A DNA stretch of 64,000 nt. It comes from Candidatus Azobacteroides pseudotrichonymphae. GTDB lineage: Bacteria; Bacteroidota; Bacteroidia; Bacteroidales; Azobacteroidaceae. The notes beneath the pieces were generated by a model. The model was not told where the DNA came from. It saw nothing but the letters and a program-made list of their open reading frames with translations, and did no database searches. Numbering within the stretch: position 1 is the first letter of the stretch; the number at the start of each line of letters is the position of its first letter. The stretch spans positions 302,001 through 366,000 of the forward strand of contig AP017913.1 in the NCBI GenBank assembly GCA_002091395.1. The letters run 5' to 3'. Positions 56,723 through 64,000 of the stretch are shown piece by piece. A program made the position numbers and the translations under genes.

Positions 56723-57748
56723 ATGTTGTTTAATTTATTTTCACTTACAAAAGAAATAGCGATAGATTTAGGGACAGCAAATACTGTCGTTATTCATAAC
56801 GACAAAATTGTAGTTGATGAACCATCAGTAGTTGCTTTTGATGGGCGCACTGGAAAGCTTTTGGCAATTGGATCTGAAGCACAAAAAATGCAAGGAAAAA
56901 CACATAGTGATATAAAGACTGTACGTCCGTTGCGTGACGGAGTGATTGCTGACTTTTACGCTACAGAGCAAATGATAAAAGGCATGATTAAAATGGCTAA
57001 TTGCAAAAACAACTTCTTCATGTCATCTCTACGTGTTGTAATATGTATTCCATCTGGGAGTACAGAAGTAGAAATTCGTGCAGTTAGAGACTCTGCTGAA
57101 CATGCAGGTGGGCGTGATATATATATGGTTTATGAGCCGATGGCAGCGGCTATAGGCATCGGATTGAACGTAGAAGCTGCAGAGGGCAGTATGATTGTAG
57201 ACATAGGTGGAGGAACTACTGAAATTGCTGTTATTTCTTTAGGTGGTATTGTTTCTAATAAATCTATTCGTATTGCAGGAGATGATTTAACTGACGATAT
57301 ATTAGAATATATGGGAAGGCATCACAATGTAAAAGTTGGAGAACGTACTGCTGAATTAATAAAAACTAATGTTGGATCAGCTTTAGTAGATTTAGAAAAT
57401 CCTCCAGAAGATTATATTGTATGTGGACCTAATCGTATAACCGCTCTCCCAATTGAAATTTCTGTTTCTTACAAGGAAATAGCTCAATGTTTAGATAAAT
57501 CAATTTCTAAAATTGAAATGGCGGTTCTTAGTGCATTAGAAAACACTCCTCCTGAATTGTACACTGATATTGTTCGTAGTGGAATTTATCTTACTGGTGG
57601 TGGGGCTCTTCTAAGGGGTTTAGATAAACGTCTTAATGATAAAATCAATATTCCTTGCCGTATTGCTGATGACCCTTTACATGCTGTCGCGAAAGGAACT
57701 GGTGTAGCTCTAAAGAATATTAATAAATTTAAATTTTTAATACGATAG
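56723..57748 (+). CDS. mreB: Rod shape-determining protein MreB
   Basis: Actin-like protein that guides lateral wall synthesis. The phosphate-binding IAIDLGTANTVV (about residues 12-23), DIGGGTTEIAVISLGG, and the C-terminal YLTGGGALLRGLDKRL are the MreB motifs. The ATG at 56723 gives 341 residues, the family length, with MLFNLFSLTKEIAIDLGT; the frame extends 19 codons into the purH 3' end without conservation. In Bacteroidales mreC and mreD normally follow; here only 197 bases separate it from mrdA. Confidence 0.96.
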   Translation: MLFNLFSLTKEIAIDLGTANTVVIHNDKIVVDEPSVVAFDGRTGKLLAIGSEAQKMQGKTHSDIKTVRPLRDGVIADFYATEQMIKGMIKMANCKNNFFMSSLRVVICIPSGSTEVEIRAVRDSAEHAGGRDIYMVYEPMAAAIGIGLNVEAAEGSMIVDIGGGTTEIAVISLGGIVSNKSIRIAGDDLTDDILEYMGRHHNVKVGERTAELIKTNVGSALVDLENPPEDYIVCGPNRITALPIEISVSYKEIAQCLDKSISKIEMAVLSALENTPPELYTDIVRSGIYLTGGGALLRGLDKRLNDKINIPCRIADDPLHAVAKGTGVALKNINKFKFLIR

Positions 57749-57945
57749 AAAATTTTGTACGAAATTTTTATTTTTTTAATTGGATTAACTTCGTTTGCTT
57801 TGCTGTAAATAAATTTATTTTATATTTATCTTATTGTTATTGATATAAAGTATCATACGTAATGATTAGTACTTAAATTAACAACTAAGATGCATACAGT
57901 ATTGTTTGTACTGTTTTTAATAAAAATTATTGACTGACACGATTG

Positions 57946-59796
57946 ATGAATAAAATTATAAATCGTTTTTCTTTTCGAAAGATATCTATTTTTGTAGTTA
58001 TTTATTTGGTTTTATTTATATACATCGCTAGACTTTTTAAGATACAAATATTAGATACAAAATATAAAGATTTAGCAGATAGCAATGCGTTTTTTAAAAA
58101 AATAAAATATCCATCACGTGGTATGATTTATGATAGAAAAAATAATTTACTAGCCTGTAATCAAGTTGAATCTAAACTTCGAATAGTCACTGAAGAGGTC
58201 AATAATTTAGATACAGTTGCTTTATGCAAAGTGGTAAATATTAGTTTGGATGATTGTAGAAAAAAACTAAACAACATTAATATTCATAGAAAATCAAAGC
58301 ATTATTCAAAAATTTTTTTAGATCGATTAGGAGAGCAAGAGTGTAGTAATTTTCGAAAAAATGAACATAAATTACCTGGATTTTATCTGGAAAATAAAAT
58401 TATTAGAAGATATATATATCCATGTGCTGCTCATGTGATAGGTTATGTTGCTGAGGTAACTAAGCAACATATTGCTAATAATCCTAATTATCAAATTGGA
58501 GATTATATTGGTCAAACAGGTGTTGAGTGTTCGTATGAAAAATATTTAAAGGGCAAAAAAGGGTTTGATTTTTTTTTACAAAATTCAAATGCTCATTTTG
58601 ATCATAGACAAAAATTAAAAATTCATAAGAATAATATTGTTCCATTGCCTGGGAAAGACGTAACTCTTTCAATTGATATTTCTTTGCAAGCTTACGGAGA
58701 AGAGTTGATAAAAAATAAATTAGGAACAATTATTATGATAGAGCCTAAAACAGGAGAAATTTTATGTATGCTTTCTTCTCCTACATATGATTTATCTTTT
58801 TTAGATTCTGAAAAACAACTTTATGAATCTATTTCTAGGTTAGCTAAAAATCCATATAAACCATTGTTTAACAGAGCTTTAAACGGAATTTATCCACCTG
58901 GTTCTATTTTTAAAATGGCACAAGGATTAGTGTTTCTGCAAGAGAAAATCATTACTCCTGGCACATTATATTCTTGCCGAAATGGATGGCCACTTGCTAA
59001 TGGGCATCCGTTATGTCATATTCATAAATCTCCTTTAACCTTAACATCAGCTATTGAACTAAGCTGTAATTCTTATTTTTGTTGGGGGTTTAAAAACATG
59101 ATTGAAAATAAAAAATATGGAACTATTCAAAATGCGTTGGATAAATGGAGAAATTTTATGTATGCGCAAGGGTTCGGAGAACAATTAGGTGTTGATCTTC
59201 CGTCAGAAAGAAAAGGAATGATACCAAATAGTCAATATTATGATAAATTATATAAAAAACGTTGGAATGCATTTTCAATCATTTCTATTGCTATCGGACA
59301 AGGAGAAATTGCACTTTCTCCTATTCAAATGTGTAATTTGGCGGCTTCTATTGCTAACAGAGGATATTTTTATATTCCTCATATTGCAAAAAAAATATCA
59401 AATTGTAGGTTGAATAGTTTGTATTTACATCCCAACTACACAGGTATAAATTCAAAATATTATGTGCCAATTATAGAAGGAATGCGTTTAGCTGTAACAT
59501 CTGGCACATGTAATTTAGCTAATATTCCTGATATAGCTGTGTGTGGAAAAACTGGTACTGCACAAAATAGTAAAAAAGATCATTCTATTTTCATGGGGTT
59601 TGCTCCAATGAATTCTCCGAAAATAGTTATTCTTGTGTTTATCGAAAATGGAGGATATGGGTCATCTTCTGCAGTTTTAATAGCGAGATTGATGATCCAA
59701 AAGTATTTTAAAAATACAATTCCAAATACTGACAAATGGATTGAAGATGACATTAAAAAATTAGTTATACTAAAATATGCTACTAAAAAAAACTAA
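57946..59796 (+). CDS. mrdA: Penicillin-binding protein 2 (transpeptidase)
   Basis: Class B PBP that cross-links peptidoglycan during elongation together with RodA. An N-terminal membrane helix (about residues 13-30) is followed by the PBP dimerisation domain and the transpeptidase domain with S320-x-x-K323 (PPGSIFKMA), SCN at 373-375 and KTG at 535-537, so the active site is complete. The length is 616 residues from ATG 57946. The 3' end overlaps rodA by 20 bases. It is separated from mreB only by a short spacer, mreC and mreD being absent. Confidence 0.95.
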   Translation: MNKIINRFSFRKISIFVVIYLVLFIYIARLFKIQILDTKYKDLADSNAFFKKIKYPSRGMIYDRKNNLLACNQVESKLRIVTEEVNNLDTVALCKVVNISLDDCRKKLNNINIHRKSKHYSKIFLDRLGEQECSNFRKNEHKLPGFYLENKIIRRYIYPCAAHVIGYVAEVTKQHIANNPNYQIGDYIGQTGVECSYEKYLKGKKGFDFFLQNSNAHFDHRQKLKIHKNNIVPLPGKDVTLSIDISLQAYGEELIKNKLGTIIMIEPKTGEILCMLSSPTYDLSFLDSEKQLYESISRLAKNPYKPLFNRALNGIYPPGSIFKMAQGLVFLQEKIITPGTLYSCRNGWPLANGHPLCHIHKSPLTLTSAIELSCNSYFCWGFKNMIENKKYGTIQNALDKWRNFMYAQGFGEQLGVDLPSERKGMIPNSQYYDKLYKKRWNAFSIISIAIGQGEIALSPIQMCNLAASIANRGYFYIPHIAKKISNCRLNSLYLHPNYTGINSKYYVPIIEGMRLAVTSGTCNLANIPDIAVCGKTGTAQNSKKDHSIFMGFAPMNSPKIVILVFIENGGYGSSSAVLIARLMIQKYFKNTIPNTDKWIEDDIKKLVILKYATKKN

Positions 59797-61246
59797 TTTA
59801 TTTAGAATTTTTGACTGGAGCATAATTACAGTTTATTTAGTATTAGTTTTAATTGGTTGGTTTTGTGTATACTCAACATCTTATTGTCCTAATGTTAATG
59901 TTAATTCATTCTTTTTTCATACACGACCTGGTCTGCAAATAATTTGGATATTTATATCTTTATGTATTGCTTTTTTATTGTTGTCAATAGATCGTAACTG
60001 GTATGAAACATTCGCTTTTGTTATATATATCGTTACTATAATACTATTAATAGTTACTATATTTTTTGCAAAACCAATTAAAGGTTCTTATTCGTGGCTT
60101 ACATTTGGAGGAGTGAAAATACAGCCTGTAGAATTTGCTAAATTTTCTACAGCCTTAGTTATTTCAAAGTTAATTAGTAAATATCAATTTAGCATGTCAG
60201 AAAAGCAAAATATATTTAATGTGTCTATCTTTGTGTTTTTGCCTGCTTTATTAGTTGTTTTACAAAAAGAATTAGGGTCTGCTTTAGTTTTTTTTTCCTT
60301 TTTTTTAGTTTTTTACCGTGAGGGAATGTCTACTAGGATAGTATTTGTTACAATTTTTATTATTTTTCTCTCTTTTTTAATTATACGTTATCCATATGTT
60401 GTAATATCAAATATTTCTTTAGGGAAATTGTTAGGAATGCTAAGTATTATTTTGTTTATCATTTTTTTTTCTTCAATACATAATCATAAAAAAAAATTGA
60501 AACATTTAAAATATTTATTTTGTTTTATCTATGTAATTTTGTCTGTTGCTATTTTTTTAATTTTATTCACTAGTTACAATGTAGAATGGATTATTTTCTT
60601 TTTATTTCTTTTTATTTTCTTTTATTTACTGATTTTTTTTATAAAAGTTAGAGTTTCTATTTATTTATTCAGTATTTCGTTTTTATGTGGATCCTTATCT
60701 TTTTTATATCTTACTGATTGTATTTTTGAAAAATTATTGAAGCCGTATCAAAAAAATCGCATTCAAGTAGCATTGGGGATGTTAAATGATCCAACTGGGG
60801 CTGGGTATAATGTGAAACAATCTATGATAGCTATTGGTGCAGGAGGTTTTTTTGGTAAAGGCTATATGAAAGGGACTCAAACTCAATTGAAGTATGTGCC
60901 AGAACAGGAAACAGATTTTATATTTTGTACAGTTGGTGAAGAAATTGGATTTATTGGATCTGTTTTAGTATTGATTTTGTTTATTATTTTGATTACTCGT
61001 ATAATAAATTTAGCAGAAAAACAAAAATTTGATTTTGCTCGTATATATGGATATGCGGTTGCAAGTATTATTTTTTTTCATTTTGTTGTTAATATTGGAA
61101 TGGCTATAGGTATACTGCCTATAGTTGGTATACCTTTGCCATTTTTTAGTTATGGAGGTTCTTCTATGTTATCTTTTACAATTCTATTATTTGTTTTTTT
61201 GGGATTAGATACTTCAAAAAGTGTAATAAAATTTACTAGAAAATAA
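59777..61246 (+). CDS. rodA: Rod shape-determining protein RodA (SEDS glycosyltransferase)
   Basis: Multi-pass peptidoglycan polymerase partnering PBP2. At least ten hydrophobic segments; conserved stretches are GSYSWLTFGGVKIQPVEFAK, LQKELGSALVFF, RIQVALGMLNDPTGAGYNVK, QTQLKYVPEQETDFIFCTVGEE and the terminal LPFFSYGGSSMLSF. The length of 489 residues is on the long side because of a hydrophobic middle segment, as in other Bacteroidetes RodA. The start overlaps mrdA by 20 bases, implying translational coupling. Confidence 0.95.
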   Translation: MLLKKTNLFRIFDWSIITVYLVLVLIGWFCVYSTSYCPNVNVNSFFFHTRPGLQIIWIFISLCIAFLLLSIDRNWYETFAFVIYIVTIILLIVTIFFAKPIKGSYSWLTFGGVKIQPVEFAKFSTALVISKLISKYQFSMSEKQNIFNVSIFVFLPALLVVLQKELGSALVFFSFFLVFYREGMSTRIVFVTIFIIFLSFLIIRYPYVVISNISLGKLLGMLSIILFIIFFSSIHNHKKKLKHLKYLFCFIYVILSVAIFLILFTSYNVEWIIFFLFLFIFFYLLIFFIKVRVSIYLFSISFLCGSLSFLYLTDCIFEKLLKPYQKNRIQVALGMLNDPTGAGYNVKQSMIAIGAGGFFGKGYMKGTQTQLKYVPEQETDFIFCTVGEEIGFIGSVLVLILFIILITRIINLAEKQKFDFARIYGYAVASIIFFHFVVNIGMAIGILPIVGIPLPFFSYGGSSMLSFTILLFVFLGLDTSKSVIKFTRK

Positions 61247-61377
61247 ATTTTGGTTATAATCCTTCAGTGCAAAATAACTAATTAAAAAATTAATTAAATT
61301 TTTTAGTATTGATATTAAATAGTAGATTTGTTGATTTCTATTTAAATCTACGTAACTAAAATCAATTGTTATATTTT

Positions 61378-61776
61378 ATGAATATTTCTCGGATTGAACA
61401 TATTGGAATTGCTGTAAAGAGTATTGAAAATGCTCTTTTTTTCTATGAAAAAATATTGGGATTGGATTGTTATAATATAGAAGAAATAACAGATCAAGGA
61501 GTAAAAACTGCTTTTTTTAGAATAGGAGATACAAAAATTGAGTTATTGGAACCATCTTCTGAAGGATCTGTTATTGCAAAATTTATTAAAAAAAGGGGGG
61601 AAGGAGTACATCATATTGCTTTTTCTGTTTCTAATATTAATGATGTATTGACAGAAATGAAATCAAAAGGTGTTCAATTGATAGATAAAATGCCACGTAG
61701 TGGTGCTGAAGGTTTGTTAATAGCCTTTTTGCATCCAAAAACAACAAATAATATTTTAATAGAATTATGTCAATAA
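61378..61776 (+). CDS. mce: Methylmalonyl-CoA epimerase
   Basis: Metal-dependent epimerase of the vicinal oxygen chelate family converting R- and S-methylmalonyl-CoA on the propionate route. Two VOC modules are seen, with metal-ligand candidates His in RIEHIGIAV, Glu in KIELLEP, His in GVHHIAFSV and Glu in ILIELCQ. The ATG at 61378 gives 132 residues, MNISRIEHIG. It is followed by mmdA after 76 bases, the usual bacteroidete pair. Methylmalonyl-CoA mutase must be encoded elsewhere. Confidence 0.93.
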   Translation: MNISRIEHIGIAVKSIENALFFYEKILGLDCYNIEEITDQGVKTAFFRIGDTKIELLEPSSEGSVIAKFIKKRGEGVHHIAFSVSNINDVLTEMKSKGVQLIDKMPRSGAEGLLIAFLHPKTTNNILIELCQ

Positions 61777-61852
61777 AAGTAAAAAATATGTTTTGTTAAT
61801 AATGTTAATGAATTATGGATTCAACAATCTATTTTAAATTGAAAATTTTTGT

Positions 61853-63406
61853 ATGAGTAATCAATTAGATAAAGTAATGGAGCTTATTGAATTAAGAACG
61901 AAAGCTCGTTTGGGAGGTGGAGAAAAAGCTATTGAAAAACAGCATTCACAAGGAAAATATACTGCGCGTGAACGAATTATGATGTTAGTAGATGAAGGCA
62001 GTTTTGAAGAGTTAGATATGTTTGTAGAGCATAGATGTGTTAATTTTGGTATGAAAGGAAAAATTTTTCTTGGCGATGGTGTAGTAACTGGATATGGGAC
62101 AGTTGCTGGTCGCTTGATATATATTTTTGCTCAAGATTTTACAGTTATCGGTGGTTCGCTTTCAGAAACAATGTCAAAGAAAATTTGTAAAGTGATGGAT
62201 TTGGCAATGCAAATGGGGGCTCCTATAGTTGGATTAAATGATTCAGGAGGAGCTCGTATACAGGAGGGGATTAATGCTTTAGCTGGTTATGCAGAAATAT
62301 TTCAGCGAAATATTCTTGCATCTGGTGTAATACCTCAAATTTCTGCTATACTTGGTCCATGTGCAGGTGGAGCTGTTTATTCTCCTGCTTTAACTGATTT
62401 TATAATTATGGCTCAAGGAACAAGTTATATGTTTTTGACTGGTCCAAAAGTTGTTAAAACTGTTACTGGAGAAAGTGTAACACAGGAGCAATTAGGTGGA
62501 GCAGATATTCATGCTAGTCGTTCAGGAGTAACCCATTTTGTTGTAAAAAGTTGTGAGGATGGAATTGTTCTTATACGTAAATTATTGAGCTTTCTTCCAC
62601 AGAATAATTTGGAAGAGCCTCCTATTATTCCAAATGATGATCCTATTGATCGTTTAGAAAATATTTTGAACGAAATTATTCCGGAAAGTCCTAGTAAGCC
62701 TTATGACATGTATGAAGTGATAGGTTCAATTGTGGATAATGGCGAATTTTTGGAGGTACATTCTGATTATGCGTGTAATATTATTATTGGGTTTGCTCAT
62801 TTTAATGGACGTTCAGTTGGCATTGTGGCAAATCAACCAAAAATATTGGCAGGTGTATTAGATATTAATGCGTCTAGAAAAGCTGCTCGTTTTGTACGTT
62901 TTTGTGATGCTTTTAATATCCCTATTGTAACATTAGTAGATGTGCCTGGATTCCTTCCTGGAACAACTCAAGAATACGGAGGAGTAATTATTCATGGAGC
63001 TAAGTTGCTTTATGCATACGGGGAAGCAACTGTCCCAAAAGTAACTGTTACTTTACGTAAATCTTATGGAGGAGCTCATATTGTAATGAGTTGTAAGCAA
63101 TTACGGGGAGACATGAATTATGCTTGGCCATGTGCAGAAATTGCTGTAATGGGCAGTGCAGGCGCTGTAGAGGTCCTTTATGCAAAGGAAGCTAGAGATT
63201 CAGCAAATCCAGAAGATGTATTGAAAAAGAAGGGAGACGAATATAAAAAATTTTTTGCTAATCCTTACAATGCAGCTAAATTTGGTTATATAGATGATGT
63301 TATTGAGCCAAGAAATACACGATTTCGTATAATACGTGCTTTACAGCAATTAGCTACAAAAAAACAAACTAATCCGGCGAAAAAACACGATAATTTGCCG
63401 TTATAA
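61853..63406 (+). CDS. mmdA: Methylmalonyl-CoA decarboxylase / acyl-CoA carboxylase alpha (carboxyltransferase) subunit
   Basis: Carboxyltransferase subunit that moves CO2 between methylmalonyl-CoA and biotin. In the decarboxylase complex this drives sodium export while making propionyl-CoA. The two crotonase-fold halves are visible: QHSQGKYTARERI, GLNDSGGARIQEG and GPCAGGAVYSPA in the first; VDVPGFLPGTTQEYGG, RKSYGGAHIVMSCKQ and YAWPCAEIAVMG in the second. It is 517 residues, the family length. The same family serves in propionyl-CoA carboxylase, so direction depends on the partner subunits, which lie beyond the window. Confidence 0.94.
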   Translation: MSNQLDKVMELIELRTKARLGGGEKAIEKQHSQGKYTARERIMMLVDEGSFEELDMFVEHRCVNFGMKGKIFLGDGVVTGYGTVAGRLIYIFAQDFTVIGGSLSETMSKKICKVMDLAMQMGAPIVGLNDSGGARIQEGINALAGYAEIFQRNILASGVIPQISAILGPCAGGAVYSPALTDFIIMAQGTSYMFLTGPKVVKTVTGESVTQEQLGGADIHASRSGVTHFVVKSCEDGIVLIRKLLSFLPQNNLEEPPIIPNDDPIDRLENILNEIIPESPSKPYDMYEVIGSIVDNGEFLEVHSDYACNIIIGFAHFNGRSVGIVANQPKILAGVLDINASRKAARFVRFCDAFNIPIVTLVDVPGFLPGTTQEYGGVIIHGAKLLYAYGEATVPKVTVTLRKSYGGAHIVMSCKQLRGDMNYAWPCAEIAVMGSAGAVEVLYAKEARDSANPEDVLKKKGDEYKKFFANPYNAAKFGYIDDVIEPRNTRFRIIRALQQLATKKQTNPAKKHDNLPL

Positions 63407-63907
63407 TTTTTTTTAACTAGATTTGACGGTTGTATAATATGTTTCGAAGTTTAATATAAAACAAATTACATATAATTAGTTGTGTTAATGGTTTAATATG
63501 AATATGAAAAACAGTTCATACTTACTTTTTCAATTTTTATGTTATAATTGTCAATAGAAATTTTATAACCATAATAAATCCTGTAAAGTGTGTTTTAAGC
63601 AAAGTTGTCCAGTTTTACAATTTAAATTAATATGAATAGTGTATAATTTGACTATACATGTGAATTTATTTAAAGATAATAAATGATTAAATGTAGGTTT
63701 GATCTTTATTCAGATTCTGTTTCAGTTTTTGGTTATTTATAAAATTAGTATTTTTAATTTTTGAAGATTAAGATTATCTCAGTTGTTATTGCTGTTAATA
63801 AAAATATGTGTATTTTTTCTAAAAAAATTTATTGAAATATAATTAAATTAGACAAAAAGCAATTTTTTGAGTTTGATTTTTGTGTAAATGGCAATTGTGT
63901 TACTCAA
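63407..63907. other. Gene-free spacer after mmdA
   Basis: About 500 bases of AT-rich sequence where related genomes usually continue at once with the next decarboxylase subunit. No strong hairpin or RNA was recognised. The 26-base block at 63872-63897 nearly repeats 40822-40847. Confidence 0.5.
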
Positions 63908-64000
63908 ATGACATTGATTTATATGATTGTAGCGTTTGGAGTTCTTATTTTGTTTTATTTTGTATTTAAATTTATAGGGGAAATAGCGATATTTTTAAGT
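63908..64000 (+). CDS. Partial membrane protein, possibly the small (OadG/MmdD-like) decarboxylase subunit
   Basis: The frame from ATG 63908 is open to the window end (31 codons), reading MTLIYMIVAFGVLILFYFVF then KFIGEIAIFLS. It is a single hydrophobic helix followed by a lysine, a layout shared with the small membrane subunit of sodium-pumping decarboxylases, which in Bacteroides follows mmdA. The same frame stays open upstream to 63836 without an ATG. Too little is visible to be sure; an unrelated membrane protein is possible. Confidence 0.35.
   Translation, partial: MTLIYMIVAFGVLILFYFVFKFIGEIAIFLS

Noticed and set aside
1-64000. Insertion sequences, prophage, CRISPR arrays, integrons, toxin-antitoxin or defence genes
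   Set aside because: No transposase, integrase, phage or cas-like protein, and no regularly spaced direct repeats were seen; nearly all frames are housekeeping genes.

Overview
The window is chromosomal DNA of a host-restricted member of the Bacteroidetes, most likely Bacteroidales. Markers of that lineage are the small proteins of the DUF4295 and DUF4290 families, type III glutamine synthetase, cobalamin-dependent MetH, methylmalonyl-CoA epimerase next to methylmalonyl-CoA decarboxylase alpha subunit, biosynthetic arginine decarboxylase, and the characteristic orders rpmB-rpmG-DUF4295-ftsY, PASTA-rluD-ddl-acyltransferase and purH-mreB-mrdA-rodA. Strong AT bias, spacers of up to 2 kb with almost nothing in them, long poly(A) tracts inside genes and one essential gene frameshifted at such a tract indicate genome erosion in an endosymbiont. 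A protist or termite-gut symbiont such as Candidatus Azobacteroides would fit; that identification is inference from gene content, not a database result.

Layout. 1-8.2 kb: der (-), then ispH (frameshifted), rpmB, rpmG, a DUF4295 gene, ftsY, alr, a dus gene and an M23 peptidase (+). 8.3-17.2 kb (-): nadE, an acyltransferase, ddl, rluD, a PASTA protein, rpmH, recG, ispD. 17.2-19.1 kb: gene-free. 19.1-33.4 kb (+): speA, xth, pta, a 3-hydroxyacyl-CoA dehydrogenase, coaD, an S41 protease, an LptF/G permease, thrS-infC-rpmI-rplT, a spacer with hairpins, greA, a HIT protein, aroB. 33.4-37.6 kb (-): ruvA, metH. 37.6-40.9 kb: only tRNA-Leu(UAG). 40.9-46.8 kb: a DUF4290 gene (+), folA and thyA (-), lptB and ilvBN (+) ended by a clear terminator. 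47.0-52.5 kb (-): psd, serS, rpmA, rplU, glnN. 53.0-63.4 kb: an Ig-like lipoprotein (+), galE (-), purH, mreB, mrdA, rodA, mce, mmdA (+), and an open frame running off the end that may be the next decarboxylase subunit.

Together the genes describe a cell that still makes peptidoglycan (alr, ddl, mrdA, rodA, mreB, M23), lipopolysaccharide transport parts (lptB, LptF/G), isoprenoids (ispD, ispH), phospholipids (acyltransferase, psd), NAD, CoA, purines, dTMP, folate cofactors, aromatic and branched-chain amino acid precursors, methionine, polyamines and glutamine. This suits a nutritional symbiont. MetH needs B12, and the mce/mmdA pair implies a B12-dependent methylmalonyl-CoA mutase elsewhere, so cobalamin is probably obtained from outside. 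No insertion sequence, phage, CRISPR array, defence system or rRNA was recognised. I found no convincing undescribed multigene system. The most notable observations are the ispH frameshift at an A10 tract together with in-frame A11-A13 tracts in four other genes, the absence of mreC and mreD between mreB and mrdA, and several long perfect inverted repeats in gene-free spacers, one of them a 46-bp perfect palindrome.
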